Positions 11,137-19,770 of a DNA stretch of 31,629 nt are shown here, one piece after another. How positions within the stretch are numbered: position 1 is the first letter of the stretch; each line of letters opens with the position of its first letter. A program made the position numbers and the translations under genes. The DNA is from Brachionus koreanus (lineage: Eukaryota > Rotifera > Eurotatoria > Ploima > Brachionidae), in NCBI GenBank assembly GCA_016987375.1, contig PJRA01000011.1, positions 863,227 to 894,855 on the forward strand, in the 5' to 3' direction. The notes below the pieces were generated by a model that was not told the origin of the DNA, made no database searches, and saw nothing but the letters and a program-made list of their open reading frames with translations.

Positions 11137-13019
11137 TTATATTAGTTTGTGTTTTTTGAGTGCCATGCGCTTTTGGGTTATGGCATACGGATTTAATTTG
11201 GCCATGACTCGGGTATTTTTCAACGGATTCTTTTTGACCAGTCTTCTCTTGAGTGGATGTGACTTGACTTTCAGTACACGTTGTACTTCATCTGAACGCA
11301 ACAATCGTCCTAAGTCGCTGTTGGTCATCTTTGGCAACGGTAAACTGAAATAAAAATTCATTAGTTTCTGTTTAAAGCCAAATGAAGCATCTTTTCGTAT
11401 TCATTCAGACAAAAGATGCATCTTTACTCTAGTTCTATTTACCTGAAGTCGTTTTTGGTCAATGATTTTTGTTTGTATGTGCCGTAGATCTCGTCTAATC
11501 GTCGGAAAGCCGATTCGGTCCAGATACAGAATCGACCCAAGTGACCACCTGGAGCAATTTTCAACAAATTCAATCTCTCAACATTAATCAATGTCACACC
11601 TTTTTTTTTAAAATAAATTTAATTTTTTTCTAAATAAATTTAATTTTTTTTTAAATAAATTTAATTTTTGTTTATCAAATTTGTCTCAGTTAACATTGGA
11701 CTCGTCATAATCTAAATTCAGAAACACGGACCAATAGTTATCATCATTGATTATAGGAAAATAAAACTAGTCAGAAAAAAGTAGAATCTTCTAGACCGAG
11801 GTTCAGAAACACGGACCAAAAATATCATCAATCTAGCTTTTTTTTTAAAATTCATTTCAGATTTTAAAAAAAAATCATTCGATTCATTCGAAAGATGGTG
11901 ATAAATTTTAAATCATCATGAATTAATTTTAATAACCAAAAAATTTATTTAAAAATAAAAAAAAAATAAAAACAATTAAAGTAAAACTAGTCAGAAAAAA
12001 TAGTAGAATCTTCTAGACCGAAGTTCAGAAACACGGACCAAAAAATATCATCAGTCTAGTTTTTAGATTTTTTTTAAAATTATTTCAGATATTGTTAATT
12101 AAAATCATTCGATTCATTCGAAAGATGGTGATAAATTTTAAATCATCATTAATTTTTTTAAATTAAGAGCATCAGTCCACTACTTTTAATTTGGACGTCT
12201 CATCGAGTCTCTGAAGACGATCGATATTTTATCATCATAGCTCAATTTAATTAGAAAAGTTTAAAAAATAAACTAAGATTTACCTGGGATGTTTCTGAAG
12301 GCACGAGTGATGCCATTGTCTTTGTTGTAGACGATTAGAGGTCCTCGCTTCATAATGCGTCGTCTGTTTCTAAGCTTTCCTTTACCAGCACGGAAGCGTT
12401 TAGTGGCATAGACTTTCTCAATGTCATTCCAGGCTTTAAGTTTTCTGAGTACAGCGACAGCCTCTTTGGTTTTTTTCAGCTCTTCGACTTTGTCACTCAA
12501 GACAAGTGGAAACTCTGGGGTCTCTTCGATACGGTGGCCCTTGGCCATGACCAAACCAGGAATACCGGTGGCAGCGATGGCCGAGACGACAGCGTATCGT
12601 CTTTGTTTGATGTTCACCTTTCGGTGCCATCTTCGCCAGGTCTTGGTTGGTGCAAACATACGACCACCTCGACACATGTTTCCGAAAGCACCCTGACCGC
12701 TTCGGTGGGTACCACCACCACGGACACGTGGAATACGAGCTACGGCTCTGCCTGTGCCCCACGATTCGGCCGAGCTTTGCATGCCGGCTTTCTCGCTTAC
12801 GGCGTATGGTTGTCTGTGGTTTTTGCTCATTTGATCGTGAACATATGAGACAATATCTGGTCTGATTGGGGCACGGAAAACAGACGGAAGCAACACTTTG
12901 GATTCGGTTGCTTCGCTTTTCTCATTGTACACGGAAATTAGTGGTCTTGCAGCGACTAATGCCTGGGTTTTAAAAAAATTATTATCAACTTCATCGGTTG
13001 ATTAATTAAGATTTACCAT
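11137..13019 (-). CDS. RPL4: 60S ribosomal protein L4 (uL4)
   Basis: Four exons on the minus strand: 13017-13019 (only the ATG), 12284-12962, 11443-11599 and 11137-11344, giving 348 aa. The first joined residues are [17 protein letters not shown], as in animal L4. Near-identical conserved blocks follow: [50 protein letters not shown], the ribosome-tunnel loop region, [16 protein letters not shown] and [18 protein letters not shown]. The protein is a core component of the large ribosomal subunit, and its extended loop lines the peptide exit tunnel. It ends at KKHKLI shortly after the conserved core, lacking the Lys/Ala-rich tail of vertebrate L4 (about 427 aa). Intron 2 (11600-12283) hosts six snoRNA-like genes. 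The gene converges on SLC6 with 135 bp between stops; an AATAAA overlaps the stop (11137-11132). Confidence 0.97.
11611..11670. repeat. Three tandem 21-bp units in RPL4 intron 2
   Basis: The unit AAATAAATTTAATTTTTTT plus 1-2 bases occurs three times in a row. In the RPL4 transcript it lies between the last U18 copy and the 3' splice site, so it sets the snoRNA-to-acceptor spacing (about 86 nt from the D box to the acceptor). Confidence 0.75.
11680..11757 (-). ncRNA. SNORD18: Box C/D snoRNA, U18 type, copy 3
   Basis: In the RPL4 sense strand it has box C ATGATGA (11747-11741), the guide element GGTCCGTGTTT (11732-11722) immediately followed by D' box CTGA (11721-11718), and a D box CTGA (11689-11686). 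The guide pairs with the conserved 28S sequence AAACACGGACC, the U18 target. Guide and box spacing match the two better copies exactly. The terminal stem is poor here; a shorter stem ATAATC/GATTAT encloses C and D' only. This copy is the most diverged and may be decaying or processed as a shorter RNA. Confidence 0.7.
11763..11841 (-). ncRNA. SNORD18: Box C/D snoRNA, U18 type, copy 2
   Basis: Box C TTGATGA (11831-11825), guide GGTCCGTGTTT (11817-11807), D' CTGA (11806-11803), D CTGA (11774-11771), and a terminal stem AAAAAGCTAG / CTAGTTTT. It is nearly identical to the copy at 11983-12063. The expected product is a nucleolar RNA directing 2'-O-methylation of 28S rRNA within AAACACGGACC, released from the excised RPL4 intron. 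Confidence 0.85.
11848..11925 (-). ncRNA. Box C/D snoRNA for 28S CGAAAGATGGTGA, copy 2
   Basis: Box C ATGATGA (11919-11913), D box CTGA (11860-11857), short terminal stem AATTC / GAATT. The guide TCACCATCTTTCG is perfectly complementary to the conserved 28S block CGAAAGATGGTGA and is followed by a degenerate D' box ATGA. Counting five bases from that D' points to the second A of CGAAAG, the site served by yeast snR39/snR59 and animal SNORD32/SNORD51 as I recall them; the orthology is inference. Confidence 0.78.
11983..12063 (-). ncRNA. SNORD18: Box C/D snoRNA, U18 type, copy 1
   Basis: The best-formed copy, 81 nt. A perfect 8-bp terminal stem AAAACTAG / CTAGTTTT encloses box C CTGATGA (12054-12048) and box D CTGA (11994-11991). 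The guide GGTCCGTGTTT (12039-12029) abuts D' CTGA (12028-12025). The guide with its CTGA is the hallmark of U18, which in vertebrates is also encoded in RPL4 introns. It should direct methylation of 28S rRNA in AAACACGGACC. Confidence 0.92.
12076..12156 (-). ncRNA. Box C/D snoRNA for 28S CGAAAGATGGTGA, copy 1
   Basis: Box C ATGATGA (12149-12143), D box CTGA (12088-12085), terminal stem AAATTA / TAATTT. The guide TCACCATCTTTCG (12131-12119) is complementary to 28S CGAAAGATGGTGA, with degenerate D' ATGA. It differs from the copy at 11848-11925 mainly outside the guide. Confidence 0.82.
12161..12248 (-). ncRNA. Box C/D snoRNA-like, candidate 18S guide
   Basis: First snoRNA in RPL4 intron 2. Box C ATGATGA (about 12238-12232), D box CTGA (12175-12172), terminal stem AAATTGAGC / GCTC-TT-AATTT with a 2-nt bulge, and an internal C'-like GATGAGA. 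The segment GATCGTCTTC is complementary to the universally conserved 18S sequence GAAGACGATC and lies just before a degenerate D' (CAGA). The second possible guide, before box D, is AAAGTAGTGGA; I could not assign its target. It is not part of the 220-bp tandem family. Animal SNORD59 acts in this neighbourhood of 18S, but identity is not established. Confidence 0.72.
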
Positions 13020-13049
13020 TTTGTGTGTTATTTGTACTGAATTCTATCT

Positions 13050-13108
13050 ATTGGTTCAACCAATTTAAAACTTGCTTTAAAGCAGGCCCTACTTTGCATG
13101 TACATGCA
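13050..13108. promoter_or_regulatory. Three palindromes upstream of RPL4
   Basis: Within 90 bp of the RPL4 start codon are three short dyads: ATTGGTTCAACCAAT (13050-13064), GCTTTAAAGC (13074-13083) and the perfect 14-mer TGCATGTACATGCA (13095-13108). Spaced palindromes in an AT-rich 5' region are candidate transcription factor sites. ATTGG is also a CCAAT box in either orientation. Function is inference. Confidence 0.4.
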
Positions 13109-13460
13109 TTTAAGTTTATTCGACCTTGAACCCAATTATTTTAAAATACTGCAGAATAATTTTCAAATAATTAATAAAAATTAAAAAGCTGAATATATTT
13201 TTTCTTTAAATAAAAAAAAAAATAATTTTTTTTCAAGCCAAGAAAAAAAAAACCAAATTAACAATCTAACTTGGTTGTTTTACTTTTTTGAAATAATTCA
13301 AAGCTTATTTTATACTATGAAATTATCATATAATTTGTCTCTTTTTTTTTCAATTTAATATAAAATTTTTAAAAACACCATTGACAGTAGTATATATTAT
13401 ATATATTTGCATCAACATTATAAGCGTTCAGTCTTATCAAATGTAGGATCTAGATGACCA

Positions 13461-14070
13461 ACATACTTTCAAATCTTTTCAACATACTAATAAAACTTTT
13501 CAGCATACCTATTTTTCATCCAAGCATACTTTACTTTTTAACACACTTACTTCTGAAAAACATACCTCCCTTTTTAAAAAACCAAAAAATTATTTAACAT
13601 ACTCAATTTTTAAATAAAAAATATATTTGAAATAAATTTTTAATTTTTTTTCAAAAAATTTGAATTAAATTTTTGTCAATTAAAGAAATTTTTTTAAAAA
13701 ATATATTTGGTTTAATTTCAATTTTTTATCAATGCACTTGCTGCTTTTATTTGACCACCACGTTTGGGTTTGTTCAAGAACTTATTAGACTGCCTTTCAA
13801 AAGGAACTAATACTCATTTACTTGCACAATAATTCATATTTCGAGTGTTTGTTAGCCAATTGTTTGCATTTGCTTTATTTTAGTTTAGTTATCTTCTAGG
13901 TCTGCATCCACATCGTTTAATTTTTTTTATATTTTTTTGATATGTTCGGTTTGTCTTATAAACGATTTCTTTTTTCCATTTTTTTAAATTTATAAAATTT
14001 TGTTCAATTCTATTTTAATTTTAAGTGTGATAAAAAGATTTTAGTATGTTATTAAGGTTTTTTGTATGTT
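13461..14070. mobile_element. Candidate transposon with inverted subterminal AACATACT repeats
   Basis: The motif (A)ACATACT or close variants (GCATACCT, AGCATACT, ACACACTT) recurs about seven times from 13461 to 13603 at roughly 20-40-bp spacing. Its reverse complement, AGTATGTT / TGTATGTT, appears twice at 14043-14070. Clusters of a short motif in opposite orientation at two ends are typical of transposase-binding subterminal repeats. No terminal inverted repeat or target duplication was found, so limits are approximate. Confidence 0.35.
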
Positions 14071-14364
14071 AAAAATGCAAGTAATTTTTATTTTTATTCT
14101 GTACCGAGCTAATTCTCCTTCAGATTAAAAAAATAAAAATATATAATTAATCCTTTTAAGAAACACATCATTTAATTGAATTCTATGTAGTGGCTCACTT
14201 TTAAAACAGTTAACTCTCGATAAATTGGATAAACTTATAAATAAATATTATTTAAAAGACTTTGGCGATAACCTAATTAGTGAGCTAAGAAAAAAGTAAA
14301 CTTTCTTATTCTAGATTAGTGAACAAAGTTCACTAAATATATTTTTGATCCTAAAAAAAAGGTG

Positions 14365-14404
14365 AACTATATAGTTATATATATAGTTATATATGTAGTT
14401 ATAT
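14365..14404. repeat. TATAGTTATA microsatellite-like repeat
   Basis: Three to four imperfect copies of a 10-14-base unit built on TATATAGTTA, ending with a TATGTAGTTA variant. Simple sequence with no sign of function. Confidence 0.6.
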
Positions 14405-14419
14405 GATTTAATAATTTAA

Positions 14420-14643
14420 TTAAGACTAGAACGCCCGAGGGGTTTTTTAGACCCCTTTTTGAAAAATTGAAACTTGAATTTTATCAAATATGAATAAAAT
14501 TTTTAAAAAAATGGCATTCAATAGCTAAAAATCTTGATTGTATTTTTTTAGAAATGAATAAATTTTCAAATAAAATGTTAAATTTATCTTAATAACTTTA
14601 TTTGGAATTTTAATGAGAAATCAGTCGGGCTTTCTAGTGTTAA
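14420..14643. mobile_element. 216-bp piggyBac-like MITE with TTAA duplication
   Basis: TTAA (14420-14423) precedes GACTAGAACGCCCGA, and the right end, read inward, is CACTAGAAAGCCCGA preceded by the complementary TTAA (14640-14643). The inverted ends match at 13 of 15 positions. TTAA target duplication with ends containing CTAGAAAG-like sequence is the mark of the piggyBac superfamily. The interior is non-coding and includes a GGGG...CCCC hairpin near the left end. It is non-autonomous; an active transposase elsewhere in the genome would be needed. Confidence 0.8.
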
Positions 14644-16425
14644 GTGAATTGTTAATTAAATAAAATATCACTATAAATATTAATTTTATTTTTTTTTATG
14701 TTTTTTTGAGAATGTTCACTCTTCTTCTGTCTGATTCACATAGCCTCTAAGATTATACATCGTACATCATTGTTGAACTTATTATAATGTTAGACAGTTT
14801 AAGTTTTATTCTAATTCTAGTCGGAGTCTATCAAAGGCACATTTGAAAAAAAGGGTAAACTCTCATTTTAATATAAAAAAACTTTGTGTATAATACATAT
14901 GTTTAAAAATGAATGGGGGGTTTAACAATTCATATCTCAAAAACACAAAAAAACTAATATTTATTAAATAATATTCTTTTGTTTTATTCAATCAACATTT
15001 TATTTAATTAAATTAATAAATTATATAGCGATAGTTAGTTCAGTTATTTTTCAAGCATAAAAATATGCGATCATTTAATTAAGCTAATTCTAATTTTCTT
15101 CAATAATCACGAATTAGTAAACTTTTTGTTCACTATTAGAATATCCCCAAAATATTTAAAAGATACGTTTTTATTCGATTCTTTTTATACTAAAATTCTG
15201 TTTGTCTATTAATTATTTAAATTTTAGAATTTTATTGCAAAATTATAGGTATATCTTTTAATATTCTTATGTTACAATGGTAAACCTGATAATTGGAATT
15301 AAATTAATTTTTACCACTAGCGAGTTTCAAGAATATTAGATCGTTTCAGATAAAGAAGGTAAAGTTTTATAGCAATTTTAAAAAGCAGTCTATAACAAAA
15401 AAACTATATTTTAAAATTTAAATTGATTAATTTAAAAACAAATTATCTGAAAACAATTATTAAACAAAAGAAAATTATACATCTATTTAAAATAAATAAA
15501 ATTAATAATAACTTATAACTATATATAAATTATTTAAGATTTATTTGTTAATTTATAGTTTTTAATTCAAAAGTTTAATGAAATTATGTACATAAAGAAA
15601 AATTGATTTTTTTTACTAAAAATTAAAATATTTGTTGTAAATATCCAACAAATGAACTTTATTAAATCAAAAAATTGATTGTGTAACTTTTGTTTGTCAT
15701 TTTATTCAAACAGGAGAAAACAATTTGTTCTTTAAGTAATTTCCTAACAATTTTAATAAAAATATTTTCAGTTTGAAAAGTTATCAATCAATCAATCATA
15801 GAAATTTTTTTTCATAAAATTTTATCTTAAAAAATAAAAAAATACTGATCAATATTTTATGTCTTATTAGAAATTTTTAATTAAATAGTTTTTTAATTAT
15901 TCTCTGGATTTTTTATCTGTAAAATCCATTTTTAAATTTCATAAACTGAATTCTAATTTTTCAGTTCTCTTTTTTAAAAATGCATCATTAGTTTTTTTTT
16001 TCTTATTCAAAAATTAATTAAGGGCTAAATATATGATTTTTCATTTTTAACTGTAGCTTTATCTAAATATATATTATGAATACTTACTCTAAACAATCTA
16101 TTTGAAGCTTTAATTTTTTATGTTTTAGACTGTTTTTGAAAAATGTAAAAACTTTGCATATCAATAAATAAAAAATACATCAACAAAATTTCGCAATTGA
16201 GAATAAACCCTCTGACCTAAAATTAGTCTTATGCATATAAATTCTTAGACAATGAGAATATATAAATACAACCCATAATGCATATACTTTATACTAGTAA
16301 AATAATATTTTATTTATATTCATTTTAAAGAGATTTACTTTTTTTAACTTACATAATTTTGAAGATAGCTTAAAAAGAATTTGCTTTTATTTGCTTCGAA
16401 ATAAAATATTTCTAATTTTCCAAGA
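14644..16425. other. AT-rich intergenic region upstream of TBP
   Basis: No open frame, RNA gene or structured repeat could be supported in this 1.8-kb stretch. The end (TTTCTAATTTTCCAAG just before the TBP start) resembles a splice acceptor 1 nt upstream of the ATG and could be a trans-splicing or 5'-UTR splice site. Confidence 0.4.
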
Positions 16426-17389
16426 ATGGATTCACAATTTTCTCCATTCGGAATAACACCAAGCCCGGCAATGCCAGGTTCATTGCTCATGCCACCACCA
16501 TCCCTTCCACCTCCATCATTACCGCCGCCGTTGACAAACGAGCGATCTAATGAAACCTCTCCACACTCATCCACAGACAAAGAGCGCAATTCCGAGTCAA
16601 AAACTGGGTCTGTTCCACCTCAGTCAGCTCAAAACTCGCTCTCATTCCCAAGCTCTATAAACCTGGCATCATACAACCCATTTAGCGCACAAGCACCATC
16701 CACTCCACTACCGTCAGTGCCCAGTGCAGCTGACTCAAATTTACAGCCAACTTTACAGTAATTTTAATCCACTCTTCTTTAGTTTTTCTATCCTTAACAC
16801 TTATAACCTAGAAACATAGTGAGCACTGTTAATCTAGGATGCAATTTGGAGCTGAAAAAAATAGCCCTCTATGCCAGAAATGCCGAGTATAACCCAAAAC
16901 GTTTTGCTGCTGTTATTATGCGCATTCGTTCACCCAGAACAACTGCTCTAATATTTAGCTCTGGTAAAATGGTTTGCACTGGAGCAAAGAGTGAAGAAGA
17001 CTCGCGATTAGCCGCAAGAAAGTATGCACGTATTATTCAGAAGCTAGGCTTTCAGGCCAAATTCATGGACTTTAAAATTCAAAACATAGTCGGAAGTATC
17101 GACGTGGGCTTTTGTTTGCGTCTCGAGTGCTTTCACACTTGTCACTCACAGTTTAGCAGCTATGAACCGGAATTATTTCCTGGTCTAATTTACAGACTGC
17201 ACGAACCCAAAGTTGTATTGCTTATTTTTGTCTCTGGCAAAGTAGTTATAACTGGTAAGAAAATGAGCATTTGTAGAAAAAAGAAGGTTTTTATTTTTTT
17301 TTATTTTTAAAGGTGCCAAATTGAGAACAGAAATAAATGAAGCTTTTGAAAAAATCTATCCAATTCTGAAGAATTTCAAAAAGGTTTAA
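16426..17389 (+). CDS. TBP: TATA-box binding protein
   Basis: Three exons (16426-16757, 16812-17254, 17313-17389) give 283 aa. The N-terminal ~110 residues are a Pro/Ser-rich arm with the short repeat [14 protein letters not shown] and no polyglutamine. From residue ~113 the saddle domain follows with its two direct repeats: [10 protein letters not shown]...[19 protein letters not shown]...[19 protein letters not shown], then [10 protein letters not shown]...[15 protein letters not shown]...[15 protein letters not shown]. The Phe residues that kink TATA DNA are kept in both repeats. Exon 1 joins as PTLQ|NIVSTV, exactly as in other animals. The segment [16 protein letters not shown] differs strongly from the usual VKFPIRLEGL in repeat 2. 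TBP nucleates transcription preinitiation complexes for all three nuclear polymerases. An AATAAA lies at 17685-17690. Confidence 0.96.
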
Positions 17390-18610
17390 TTAATTAAGAG
17401 AAAGATGTATGTGTGCAAGCACAAAGTGAAATAGCAGGTGTCTTCATTTCTCGATGTTTAAATTTATTAATTAGTTAATTTATTGAGTGATAAAATTGTT
17501 TTCTTTATTTTATCTTATTATTATTTTTTTGAACTAGTTTATTTTGATTTAAAATATTTACTATTAACATCAGGTTTTAGTTTTTCTATTCTAGTTTGGT
17601 GATTCTGAAATGATTTGGCTGAATTTTACAATTTTATTCCTACAAATGCCTAAATCTAATTAAAACTTTATAATTTGTAAATTTAATAAATCTTTATGAG
17701 ACTAAATGTTTCGTAATTATTAACAGAATAAATCCAGTTGATTATTATTTTTTTGGAAATATTTTAAAGGATTTTTTACTGTTTGATTTGAACTCATTTT
17801 TATTTGTAATTTATTCATATTAATAAATTGTTAAACGAGCTTCATTTTGTTTTTTAGATTCAAATAATGATCGCAATACAATTGTTTTAACATTTTTTTT
17901 TTGTTTTCAAATTTTTCAAAAAGCATTTAAAAGCTCTTTATTGAATTAATATTTTATTTTATATTTTAGTTTTAGTGTTAATTTTATGACATATAAAAAC
18001 TCTTCAAGTTTACTAGACAAACCACACTAGAGTAAAATTAGCGAAAATCAAAACAAAATGCCCTATATCTAACAGGATTTTCGCAAAGGGTTAGGGAAAA
18101 AATTTCAATCAAACAACCAAAATTACTATTACAATATATCCGACTTTAAAGTCGTCTTTTTTTTTTCTTTTTCATTTAATTCAATTGAAAAAAAATATTT
18201 TATATGTATCAAGTAATTCAAAGACATAGCAATGTAAACCATGGTGTATGTCATCAATTATGCCAATTATATTTATTCAATAAACTAATAAACATGCAGT
18301 ACATCACTTCAATTTTATAAATTCTAAATAATTCTTTTTATTATAAAATTTTTTATATATTATCAAAAAAATTAAAATAAAATAATTTAGACGTGGTGAA
18401 TTTCAAATTCGAATATACCTCATTTTATGATCTTGAACAAGAGTATTTTTACAATTTTTCATCTTGATTGATTTAATTTGCCACGATTTTTTATTATTTT
18501 AATTTAGCTAAGTTTATTGATTAAGTATAAATGGCACGATTGATGAAGCACACCAATTGGTTTACAGTACTATGTATTTGAATTAATTTACCGTAAAACC
18601 TTGTAAACTA
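17390..18610. other. TBP 3' region and AT-rich intergenic DNA
   Basis: Contains the probable TBP 3' UTR as far as the AATAAA at 17685-17690; beyond it no gene or structured repeat was recognised. Confidence 0.4.
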
Positions 18611-18712
18611 CCCCGGGGTTATAGTTAGGGATGGGAAACCGGTTCGTAAATGAAACCGCTTCGTGAAACCAGTTCGTAGATTAAACCGGTTCATGAAACT
18701 GGTTTGTTAATG
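18611..18712. repeat. GAAACCGGTTCGT minisatellite with CCCCGGGG head
   Basis: A perfect CCCCGGGG (18612-18619 region) is followed by TTAGGGATGGG and then five imperfect copies of a 13-18-base unit, GAAACCGGTTCGT plus a short A/T tail (18635-18712). TAGGGATGGG resembles the outer end of hAT-superfamily elements, so this may be one end of a transposon whose other end is lost or inside the N gap. GC content is far above the surroundings. Confidence 0.55.
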
Positions 18713-18854
18713 GTCATAAACTTAATCGGTTTTAAAAAAAATTTGAATAAAAATTTAAAATTCTCATTCGAAAAAGATGAGTAATTTACATGAGCTGAGT
18801 TAATATTTAAGAAATTTAAATTTAAAATTAAATATTACTTTATTTAAAAAAAAA

Positions 18855-19084
18855 GCATAGTAAAATTTATGATCAAATTTCAAAATTTCAAACATGCTCA
18901 AAATTTATTAAATGCGTAATTGATTGCATTGCAGACCTCAGAAATTTTTAAACTTCAAATACCATATTTTTAAATTTGAAAAAAAAGAATAGCCGCGTGT
19001 TATATTGCAAATGATGAAATGACGCATTTTAAATATTTTGAGCACATTTGAAATTTTGAAATTTGATCATAAATTTTACTTTGC
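18855..19084. mobile_element. 230-bp fold-back MITE, second family copy
   Basis: Left arm begins GCATAGTAAAATTTATGATC, and the right arm is its complement (GATCATAAATTTTACTTTGC). The arms stay paired for about 62 bases up to the AAATGCG / CGCATTT words, leaving a loop of about 105 bases. Termini and arm sequence match the smaller copy at 5673-5809. Flanks are A-rich (AAAAAAAA left, TAAAAAAA right), compatible with an 8-bp target duplication. Confidence 0.72.
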
Positions 19085-19102
19085 TAAAAAAAATAATAAT
19101 TT

Positions 19103-19318
19103 NNNNNNNNNNNNNNNNNNNNNNNNNNNNNNNNNNNNNNNNNNNNNNNNNNNNNNNNNNNNNNNNNNNNNNNNNNNNNNNNNNNNNNNNNNNNNNNNNN
19201 NNNNNNNNNNNNNNNNNNNNNNNNNNNNNNNNNNNNNNNNNNNNNNNNNNNNNNNNNNNNNNNNNNNNNNNNNNNNNNNNNNNNNNNNNNNNNNNNNNNN
19301 NNNNNNNNNNNNNNNNNN
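19103..19318. other. Assembly gap (run of N)
   Basis: 216 undetermined bases. The gap starts 18 bases after the fold-back repeat, so an unresolved repeat or hairpin is a likely cause. Open frames that run through it are meaningless. Confidence 0.99.
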
Positions 19319-19770
19319 TATTTCGTTTTTTTTTTATATATTCTAATAAAGTAGCATTAACAATGGCGAAAGGAGTTTTATTAATCAGAGCCATTTAAAA
19401 AATAAGTAACCTTTAAAACTTTAAAAAAAATTAATTTAATTAAATGACTAAATGAATTGAAAATAAAAAATATATTTAAAAAATAATGTTTAAAGAAAGT
19501 ATTACCTTGAATTAGTAATATTTAAATAGAAAATAGAAAAAAAAATTCTTATCATCTAAATATATCTCTCAAAGTAGCAAAAAAAGGTAAAATAATTTAT
19601 TTGCTAAAAATTGATAATTTTTTAGATGAGAAAAAATCAAAAAATCAACTTTTATTAAAAAAAATTTATTTTAAACCAAAATCTTAAACATTTAAATGAC
19701 AATTTTCTGAATGATAAAAAAAATGAGAATTTTTAAGTTGAGGACTAAAAAATGCTTGTCATTTGGGCTC

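Larger units (their letters stand above)
11761..12160. repeat. Tandem duplication (220-bp period) carrying two snoRNAs each
   Basis: Positions 11761-11940 and 11981-12160 are near-identical at an offset of 220 bp. Each unit contains one U18-type and one CGAAAGATGG-directed snoRNA. Substitutions are concentrated in the spacers and in runs of A or T, while guide elements and boxes are unchanged, which suggests both copies are kept by selection or are recent. Confidence 0.85.

Noticed and set aside
11345..11442. RPL4 intron 3 as a further snoRNA host
   Set aside because: It contains the palindrome AAAGATGCATCTTT but no C box with a matching D box and no H/ACA pattern.
12421..12865. Several open frames of 70-104 codons on the strand opposite RPL4 exon 2
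   Set aside because: They are antisense shadows of the highly conserved RPL4 coding sequence.
14431..14460. GAGGGG...CCCCTTTTT hairpin followed by T run, like a bacterial terminator
   Set aside because: It lies within the piggyBac-like MITE in an animal genome; terminator function has no support.
19319..19394. Minus-strand frame beginning MALINKTPFAIVNATLLEYI that runs into the N gap
   Set aside because: Only 25 codons of real sequence, no splice or homology evidence; the rest is undetermined bases.
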